A stretch of 27,717 nucleotides of DNA, from the NCBI GenBank assembly GCA_900544945.1, contig UQXG01000008.1, positions 1-27,717 on the forward strand, written 5' to 3'. The notes under the pieces were generated by a model. The model made no database searches and had not been told where the DNA came from. It was given only the letters and a program-made list of their open reading frames with translations. Positions 1 to 9,600 of this stretch are shown here, piece after piece. The position numbers and the translations under genes are program-made. Positions within the stretch are counted from its first letter, which is position 1. The number at the start of each line of letters is the position of its first letter. The stretch comes from an uncultured Eubacteriales bacterium. Its GTDB lineage: Bacteria; Bacillota; Clostridia; Oscillospirales; Oscillospiraceae.

Positions 1-36
1 ATACTCTAAGCACAAGGAGGTTGCGGTTTGGCTATG
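1..36 (+). CDS. possible 3' end of an upstream gene
   Basis: One frame entering the window reads YSKHKEVAVWL and stops at TGA (34-36). A clear intrinsic terminator begins 45 bases later, so an upstream + strand gene probably ends about here. Eleven residues are too few to identify a family. Another frame stops at TAA 78-80, directly before the terminator stem, and is an alternative end point. Confidence 0.25.
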
Positions 37-80
37 AATCCCCGCCGGTGCGAAGATGTACTAATTGCATATTTTCCTAA

Positions 81-108
81 GGCCACTGATGAAAGTCAGT
101 GGCCTTTT
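81..108 (+). terminator. intrinsic terminator of the upstream gene
   Basis: A perfect 9-bp stem (GGCCACTGA pairing with TCAGTGGCC, 81-89 and 96-104) with a 6-nt loop is followed by TTTT. It separates whatever lies upstream from the B12-regulated unit. Confidence 0.8.
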
Positions 109-172
109 CCCATGCTTTCCCCTCCCCTCCTGGTGATTTTCGCCAAAAGCCCTACGGATGGAAAGCCCGGCA

Positions 173-201
173 TTGACAAAGCTGAAAATCGGTATTATAC
201 T
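173..201 (+). promoter_or_regulatory. promoter of the giant surface protein gene
   Basis: A perfect TTGACA -35 box (173-178), a 17-nt spacer and TATACT as -10 (196-201) form a strong sigma-70/sigma-A type promoter. The predicted start near 208 gives a leader of about 390 nt that holds the riboswitch and its terminator. Confidence 0.8.
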
Positions 202-259
202 ACCAATATAGATTTACATGGGCATTGCTCCGCAATTTTGGAGTGATGCCACACAAAAA

Positions 260-475
260 ACACGAGCAGAGGCACTGCGTTCGCAAAGACGGCTATCCGT
301 CAGGCGCAGGCGCTTAACAATGGAATGGGGACGAGCCCCGCATTGACCAATACCGTGTGCGTTTAGAAATCAGCCCGTCGGCGAAAGCCGGTCATTGGGG
401 AAACCTGAGAAGGCAGGACTGATTTTGCTTGAGGCGCGAGTCGGGAGACCTACTGTTTCGTCAGAGTGTTGCTGA
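260..475 (+). promoter_or_regulatory. cobalamin riboswitch 1
   Basis: The 3' half matches the cobalamin riboswitch core: GGGGAAACCTGAGAAGGC (about 397-414), then GCGAGTCGGGAGACCTAC (about 435-452). The 5' half has the GGAATGGGGACGAGCCCC segment (about 321-338). Both CACTG-type blocks read CATTG here, so this copy is more divergent than the second one. It lies between a strong promoter and an intrinsic terminator and controls only the giant secreted protein. The exact edges and the P1 stem are uncertain. Known members of the family bind adenosyl- or methylcobalamin and usually turn expression off. Confidence 0.85.
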
Positions 476-483
476 TAATGGTT

Positions 484-527
484 GCGGTGATATTCTCATT
501 TTGCGGGAATATCACCGCTTTTATTTT
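484..527 (+). terminator. riboswitch 1 expression-platform terminator
   Basis: A 12-bp stem (GCGGTGATATTC at 484-495 with its complement at 507-518) is followed by TTTTATTTT. It lies after the riboswitch and before the ribosome binding site, as expected for transcriptional attenuation: ligand bound, transcription stops. Confidence 0.88.
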
Positions 528-601
528 GTAGTCAATGGCGAAAGCCCTGGCGATAAATTGCCGGACATTCCTTGGGGTGCTCGGCGGAAGGGAAGTATTC
601 T

Positions 602-3600
602 ATGAAACGACGGATATTGGCACTGCTGCTGACCCTCGTGATGCTGGTCGGTATGATCCCCACCAGCGTCTTCGCGGACGAAGCGGCGCAGGAAACCATA
701 TCGGCACCTGTGGAGGAGACGGAGGCTCCTGTCCTTGAGACGGAAGCACCCCAGACACAGCCGCCGGTAACGGAGGCTCCCGAGACGGAGGCCCCCGAAA
801 CCCAAGCCCCTACGCAGGCCCCGGAAACCGAGGCTCCCGCTACGGAGGCTCCCGAGACCCAGGCTCCCACCGAGGAGACCGAGGAAGCTCTGGACGTAAT
901 GGAGGAAAACACCCCCGCCGACCCTGTGACGGTTTCCTTCACCGTCAGCGATCAGGGCGTGCTGGCGAAGACCTCCGACGGAACGGCAGCGGTGGAGCTG
1001 CCCGTTACCGTAACGGATGTCAACTCCGACGGCATTCTGACCTTTGACGAGGCGCTGGTCGCCCTCCACGAGGCCTACTGCCCAGATGGCTACGCCCTGA
1101 ACGGCAACTCCGTGAGAAAGCTCTGGGGCAGTGAGGTCACCGCTCCCATCGTTGCCAAGAACGATAAGGTTCTGGATAAGGCCGTCAACTGGAAAACCAG
1201 CACCGTTGCCGAAGGCGACAAGCTGTACGCCGCTTCCATCAAGGATACGGTGGATTATTCCGACTGCCTGAGCTACTTTGACAAGAAGGAAGTCACCGTA
1301 GAAGCCGGTAAGGAATTCACCCTGACCCTGAAGGCCGCCGGTGAATACTGGAGTGGCAACCGTGATACCTACCTGAATGCTTACGGCATTTCCGTTGGCA
1401 CCTGGGAGGACGGCAGCTTCAAGGCCATCACCGGCAAGAAGACCGCTACCAACGGTTCCGTGACTCTGAGCTTCTCTGAGGCCGGTACCTACATCGTCAC
1501 CGCCAATGGCATTCTGACTGGTGAGGACGACGAAGGCTACGACATGGATTGCCGGATCACCGCGCCTTACTGCATCGTCACCGTCAAGGGCAGCTCCGTG
1601 CAGCCCGCGGCGAACGCCGAGGTCACCTTCACCGTGAGCAACAAGGGCGTTCTGGCCACCACCTCCGACGGCAAGGCTGCCATCGAGCTGCCCGTCACCG
1701 TCAAGGACGTGAACAAGGACGGCATCCTGACCTACGACGAGGCTCTGGTGGCTCTGCACGAGGCCTACTGCCCCGATGGCTATACCATCAACGATGGCTT
1801 TGTCGAGAAGCTGTGGAACGTAACCACCACGCCTGTTGGCAGCTACTATTTCCTGAAGAACAACGTGGCTCTGAGTATGGGCGTGGCCGACAAGACCAGT
1901 ACCGTGGCTCAGGGCGACAAGCTGTACTGCTGTGTCTTTACCGATGAGAAAAACTGGTCTGACGCGATCAGCTACTTCACCCAGACCGCCGTCACCGCCC
2001 AGGCCGGTAAGGCCTTCACCCTGAATCTCCAGGGCGGCTCTTCCATGGCCGTGGGCGGCTACAAACCCGGCAATCTGGCCGGTGCCCAGGTGGGCATCTG
2101 GAAAGACGGTAAGTTCACCGCCATTGACGGTGTCGTCACCGATTCCAAGGGCAACGCGAGTCTGACCCTGGACAAGGCCGGCACCTACATCATCTCCGCC
2201 ACCGGCGAGATTCAGACCGAGATTGCCAACTGGGGAGGCGGCGACGGCACCCAGGTCATTACCGTGAACGCGCCTCTGACCGCTCCTTACTGTGTGGTCA
2301 CCGTCACCGGCACTGTCGTGACCTACGCCAACGTGACCTTCAGCTATCAGGAAGCGGGCAATCAGGAGGTTTTCGCCTTCGACGAGAAGATTGCCAGCAA
2401 CCTGGCCGAGAGCTACGGCTACAGGGATCTGGTTGAGGACGGCGTGTCCGCTCTGGACGTGCTGGTTCATGCCCACGAGCTGGTCTTCTTCGATCAGTTC
2501 ACCCCCGAGAACGCCACGGACTTCCTGGCCATCAGTGATGCCAACTGGGTAACCAAGCGCATGGGCGAGGAATCCACCAATCTGGCCATCCTGGTCAACG
2601 GCAAGCAGGCCGCTGACGACAAGGGCACCGGTCTGTTCGTCAACCAGACCAAGGTAGTTGACGGCGACTACGTCACCTTCGGTGTGTACGAGGATGCCGC
2701 CTATTACCTGGACAAGTACATCTGGCTGGAAACCGCCGACGGAAAGCCCCTGACCGGTCAGACCTTCTACGCGAACACCGATCTTGACCTGGTCGTCAAG
2801 AGCAACTACGCCGCCTACGGCGACCCCGTTGAGGTCGTTGAGGGCGCGCAGCTGGCCACTATGGATATGAAGACCGGCAAGGTGGAAGCCGTCACCGGCA
2901 AGATTTCCGACAAGGACGGCAAGATTACCGTTCATATCCCCGAGAACCTGGCCAACAAGAAGCTCTGCTTCGTCATCACCGGCGTGGATGAGGCGATGAC
3001 CGCCCTGAACGTGTTCCAGGTCGGCAACGTCGTGAAGGAGACCGATCTGGTTGAGGTTCACCTGGGCATCGGCAGCTCCGAGAATACCATCCGGGAGCTG
3101 ACGCTGGATCCCACCTTCGTCCACGACACCATGGACTACACCGTGAAGCCTTTGGAGTTCGTGGAGGACGAGACCGCCCGGTATGTTTGGGTCAAGGTGG
3201 ACTACATCGACTACTGCACCGCGGGCTTCAATTTCCACGGTGACACCAAGACTCTCACCGCGGAGCAGAACCGCAAGTGGGTGCGCCTTGACAAGCTGGT
3301 TCCCGGCGCGGAAGCCAGCGTTCTGACCCTGACCTCTTCCGCCAAGGGCGGCTTTGACAAGACCTACACCATCACCGTCTCCATGGAGAAGGGCAAGGCT
3401 CTGCTGTGGAAGACTGACCTGACCGGAGAAGCTCTGACCATCGGTCAGAACACCCAGAATACTCTGACGGTAGAGGCCGGCTACACCAAGGATGTGACCG
3501 ACTCCCCCGCCATCAGCTATCAGTGGTATGTGAACACCACCGCTTCCACCGAGGGCGGCAAGGCCGTGGCCGGTGCTACCGAAGCCACCCTGACCGTCCC

Positions 3601-6600
3601 CAGCGATACCCTGGGCACCTTCTACTATTACGCCGTGGCTTCCAGCACCGGTCTGGAATCCGCCACCAGCAAGATTGTGGAAGTCACCGTCAAGGCGGTG
3701 CCCAAGAGCATTACCCTGACCTCCGACTATCCCTACTCCTTCCCCTCCACCAGCACCAATGCCCTTGGCGGCGTGACCTACGCTGTCAAGCAGGGTACCA
3801 CCATGCGGCTGAAAGCTGTGGACGAAAACGGTGAGGAAACTCCCGTCATCTGGAAGAATGAGGGTGCTTATGGCGGCAAGTTTGATACCGAAACCGGTAT
3901 CTACACCATCAATTCCGCCAGCTACACCTATGTGTCCGCTGTCTCCGCTCTGGATTCCAATGTGTCCAGCGGCAAAATGATCATTGACGTTAAGTTCTAC
4001 GCCATCACCGACTACTATAAGAACCAGAACGTTGCGCTGAGCACTGACGGCCAGTCCGTAAAGAAGGTCTCCGTCATCGGCGGCGTGACCAACTACAACA
4101 GCTGGGAAGTCCAGGCTCCCGACGGTGTCATGAAGCTCATCAAGCCGGACACCACCTCCGGCTCTCTGGAAATGAATGTCCTGCGGCCTGGCACGGTGGA
4201 TGTCAAGCTCACCGTGAACGTCAGCCCCGAGGGCGTGGAGAAGCTCACCGATACCGCCACCATCAACGTCACCGGCGTGGCCGTTGAAAACGACCAGGGC
4301 GGCCAGGGTAAGGTCTATCTGGAGCTGACCTCCGATAATAAGGCCCCCACCACCCAGCTCAAGGCCTACACCGAGAGCGGCCGCACCGTGGCCTCCTGGA
4401 GCAGTGCCGACGAGACCATCGCCACCGTGGACGAGAACGGTGTCGTCACCGCCCACGCCGTGGGCAGTGTCATCATCACCGCCACCGATGACAAGGGCAC
4501 CAAGGGCGGCATCAAGGTGGTCGTCTCCGATACCCAGAATCCCACCTTTGAGACCCTGGCTCTGTTCGGCATCACCCAATCCACCTTCAAGTACGATGTC
4601 AACAAGAAGGATTACACCGGCATCAAGCTGAGCAATTACAGCACCAAGATCCTGACCATCAAGAGTGATACCCTCTTCGATGACAAGAAGCTGGACTGCG
4701 TTGCCACCTATACCAACGAAGACGGCGAAGCTGTCAGCATTCCCATTCCCTCCGCGACCCAGACCCAGCTGCCCGGTATGCCCTTCGGTGTCACCGTGGT
4801 CACACTGACTCTGAGTGACAAGACTGATCCGGAGATCAAGTCTGTTTACACCCTGGAAGTCACCCGTGTCCGTGACACCACCAAGACCCTTGGTGCGAAC
4901 GGCTGGGGCGGCACCAAAGTGGCACTGTACGCCGCCGACGGCGGTGCTCTGTCCTCCGCTCTGTACCTGGATAAGGCCGAAGGCTATCTGTTCCAGGCCA
5001 GCGAGACCGGTGTGAAGAACAGCACCTACACCTGGGCCAATACCAAGTACTACTACCGTGCCTTCATGCAGAACGGTCGTCCTGACTTCTCGGCTCTGCT
5101 CAAGGGTCAAACCGTTTACACCCACGTCCGTTACTCCATCGATGACGGTGCCACCTGGAAGGAACTGGCCCAGGGCGGCGGACAGACCGACGCAATCGCC
5201 TTCCCCGAAGTCACTGAGGAAGGCAAGAACGCCGAGGTCAAGCTCACCGTCCAGGTCGTCTGTGATGACGCTTACTTCACCGCAGGCAACGCCTACCCGG
5301 AGATGACCGCCAGCAAGGAAAAGCTGCTGATTCCCAGCGAATCCGGCAACGTCACCGTTGACGGCGTCAAGTACACTCAGGTGGGCTCCACCTACACCTT
5401 CTGGGTCGAGCAGCTGCCCCAGGTGGAGCAGCCCAGAATCACCACCGCCACCGCCACCGCTGGCGACTGGTACCCTGCCTTCGATCCTGAGGCTTTCTCT
5501 TACAAGCTCTCCATTCCCACCGATTCTGCCGAATATCCCACCCTGACCTTCACCATTGGCGAGGGCTGCACGGTCAAGCTGGGCACTAAGGCTCTGACTG
5601 CCGACGAGAATGGCAATTACACCGTAAAGCTGACTGCCTCCGAGCAGAAGATCAACGTGACCCTGAACGGCCTGACTCAGCCCTATGTCTTCTCCGCCTC
5701 CAAGCGTGTGGCAAACGGTGCCGACAAGCTGGTTGACTATCTGTGCATCAACAGCCAGTATACCAACATCAGCTACGGCTTCGCCGGCGAGGGCACGCTG
5801 GGCGGCACCCTCAAGTCCCTGGGTAACTTCGGCGGCTACGCCACCTACTACTTTGAAGACGGCCTGACGGACGATCCCGCCAACAAGTACGGCGTTGACT
5901 TCTACATCGACGGCAACGCCTTCAAGGACACCTCCACCGGCACCGGCCTGGGCTCCATGGAACCCGGTCAGGTCTGGGTCTCCGAGGACGGCAACACCTG
6001 GTACGCCCTGGCTGGCTCTCAGCACTACACCAACGCCATCTGGGACTACACCGTCACCTACACCAAGAACGGTTCCGGCACTCACTGGTCCGACAACTAC
6101 GGCAACTCCGATACCAGTGTTCCCAACCGCACCTTCAGCTGGCCTCTGACCAGTGTATACTTCCTGAACGAGGCTCTGAAGGACAGCGACACCATCACCC
6201 TGTCCGGCATCCTGATTCCCAGTGTCAGGGGTATGGTCGGCCCGGATGATTTCAGCACCTACTCCAGCGGTGCCAAGTTCGGCTACGTTGACGTTATGCA
6301 AAACGGCACCGACAACCCCTACGGCTACAACGACGACTACACGAACGAAAGCTCCGGCTTCGACCTGGCCTGGGCCGTCGACGGCAACGGCAACCCCGTG
6401 AACGTCTCCGGCAAGTCCTTCCACTATGTGAAGGTGGTCACCGCCTCCAACATCGTGGCCGGTGCCGCCAACGAGAAGTCCACCGAGGTACTCAAGGTCT
6501 ACCGGGCCACCTCCGCCGGTGCTTCCGTGGGCCAGACCCCCGCTCCCACCGCCATCACCTTCTCCGACGGCACCACCAACTACACCCTGACTCCCGTGGC

Positions 6601-9600
6601 CGGCCAGCAGACCTATGAACTGACCCTGCCCATGAAGTCCGCGTCCATCTCTGTCGCCGGCGGCGCGCAGAACATCTACGTCAACGATCAGCGTATCGCC
6701 TCCGATACCGCCAGCAAGGCCATTGCCATCACCAAGGACAACACCCTGGTTCGTGTCATTGTCCAGTCCGGCGACATGGAGCCCACCATCTACCTGCTCA
6801 AGCTCACCAGCCGTGAGGCCACCGAGGCCGATATGCCCGTGGTCACCACCCAGCCTGTCTCCGCCACCTACCGGGTAGGCGACGACATGACCGCGCTGAG
6901 TGTGGAAGCTGAGGTCGAGGGCAACTACAAGAAGCTCAGCTACCAGTGGTACGTCACCGACACAGCTCCCGTGGAAGGCCAGCCCATTGAGGGTGCCACC
7001 GCCATTGAGGGCGCCACCGAGGCAACCTACGAGCTGGGCAAGGCCGTGGACGGCGGCACCAAGTACTACTTCTGCACCGTCACCAACGCCGTGGTCAGCC
7101 AGTACAGCGTCAACTCCGACGTGGCTGCCATCACCGTCAAGACCGACAAGGACATCATCCATGAGAACCTGACCGGTACCGGCACCGAGGCCGATCCTTA
7201 CGAGATCACCTCCGGCGAGGATTACGCTTTCGTTGCCCAGATGGTCAAGGACGGCTACTCCTTCTCCGGCGAGTACCTGGCCCAGACCGAGGACGTGACC
7301 CTGCCCGAGGGCTGGGAGCCCATCGGTGTGCTGATTGATCCCAGCGTGGGCCACATCAACAACGGCAAGAACATGCGCGCCTTCAGCGGCCATCTGGACG
7401 GCAAGGGCAACACCCTGACCGTGCCCGAGGGCGGACTGCCTCTGTTCGGCTACGTCAAGGACGCTTATGTCAGCGATCTGAACATCTACGGCACCCGGAT
7501 CGAGGGCTACGGCCTGGTCAACAACTACGAGGGCGTGGGCCTGAGCGGCAACGCTGTCACCATTGACCATGTGACCCTGAAGTCCGGCACCAAGACCCTG
7601 AAGTCCGGCCTGATTGGCACCTACATCACCAACAACAGCTTTGCCGGATGCTCCGGCGGTTACACCGTCACCATCCGCAACTGTGTGGCGGAGGAAGGCG
7701 TTGTCATCGGCTACGACGGAACCCAGTCTCAGATCGGTACCTTCGCCGGTCGGTTCAACGGCACCATTGAGAACTGTGTCAGCTACGCTACCGTCAAGGG
7801 CGTCAAGTACGTCGGCGGTATCGGCGGCACCCAGGATAACTCCATGTATGCCAACAAGTATCTGAACTGCACCTTCGGCGGCACCGTCGAGGCTACCGGC
7901 GAGCTGGCTGGCGGTATCGTGGGCGGCGGCTATCCCCAGAATTCCGCACCCAACGCCATCCGTGCCAACATCATTGGCTGTAAGGTCACCGGCTCCGTCA
8001 CCGGTTCCGACAAGGTCGGCGGTATCGAAGGCGGCAACGACACCATCGTGCAGACCTACGCCAACGGCCCCTTCAAGTTCCAGAACAACACCTTCGCCGG
8101 CACCGTCACCGCCACCAACGGCACTGTCGTCGGTTCCCTGATCGGTTACCTGCAGGGCCTGAGCAAGTACGACTACATCTCCGGCAACACCTCCTACACC
8201 AAGACTCTGCCTCCCATTGGCCGGGTTGAGTATGTGGATACCAACGCTGCCGAGCACGAGAATGTAATCGGTCAGAACTACGTCAACACCGAGAAGAGCA
8301 CCGCGGGCCTGCCCAAGCTGGACATCCCCTGGTTCAGCTGGAAGAAGGGCTTCAACCGTACCGACGACCTGCTGGGTGCCAATGCCGACACCATGTGCAA
8401 CACCTCCGGCGGCTCCGTTCCCGAAACCGTGGATTCTGAGCTGGTCGGCGGCAAGTCCACCAAGCTCTCCGCCGTGGACGTGGAAACCGGCAAGACCATC
8501 CCCGCCTCCTCCGTCACCTGGACGCTTGCCAACCCCGATGACGCGGCTTACGCCACCGTCACCGCCGACGGCACCGTGAAATCCTATGTGGTTGCTTCCA
8601 AGCACGACGTCACCTTCCTGGGTGCTCTGAAGAACGGTTACTCCGGCTTCGTCAAGCACACCATTACCATCTATCCGCCCGTGAGCCTGGTCGAGATCCA
8701 CAGTGGCGACAAGAACGTCACCGGCGAGACTCTGTACCTGAACGGCACCGAGGGCGCTGAGCTTGCTCTCACCGCGAAGCTTTATCCCACCGATGCCAAG
8801 GAAGGCATCACCTGGAAATCCTCCAACACCAAGGTGCTCACCGTTGAGGACGGCACCGTCCGGTATGTGGCCGGCACCGGCACTGTCACCGTCACCGCCA
8901 CCGCAAACGACGGCAGCAAGAAGTCCGCTTCCGTGAAGGTTCAGGTTGGTCTGCTGACCCAGAGCGTCACCATTACCGAGCCCGAGACTACCACTCTGCG
9001 CTCCGGCAAGTCCCTGACCCTGAAGGCCACCACCGAGCCCGTGAAGCCCACCGTCTCCGGTGTCACCTTCCAGCTGGTGAACAGCGCCGACAGCGTTTAC
9101 GCCACCGTCGCCGCCAACGGCAAGGTCACCGCCAAGACCGTCAACGAGCCTCACGCCGTGCAGGTCGTGGCCGCCAGCAAGGACGGTCAGGCCAAGAGTG
9201 AACCCATCACCCTGACCATCCTGCCCAAGTCCAACCAGACTCTGATTCTCAAGTCCGGCACCGACTATGTGACCAAGACTACCCTGATCCGCAACATTGG
9301 CGAAACCATTGCGCTGAAGGCCTACACGCTGGATGTGTCCAGCGAAGTGCCCACCGAGGTGGAAGCTGAGGACGTGACCTGGAAGTCCTCCAACGCCAAG
9401 GTTGCCACCGTGGACGAAACCGGCAAGGTCGAGTGCCTGGCCAAGGGCAAAGCAACCGTCTCCGCTCTGGTGGACGGCAAGGTTCAGGCAACTGTCACCG
9501 TCAGCGTCACCACTCTGGTGGAAAGCCTGACCATCGGCAGCAAGACCGGTACCTTCACCCTGGCCTCCGGCAAGAAGCTGAACCTGACCGCTACCGTGGC

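Noticed and set aside
28..246. 72-codon frame at the window start
   Set aside because: It begins with TTG and reads through the intrinsic terminator at 81-108 and the promoter at 173-201; no family resemblance.
572..601. Upstream in-frame start for the giant protein (MGCSAEGKYS...)
   Set aside because: The ATG at 602 has GGAAGGGA at proper spacing and starts a clean signal peptide; the extension would mask it.
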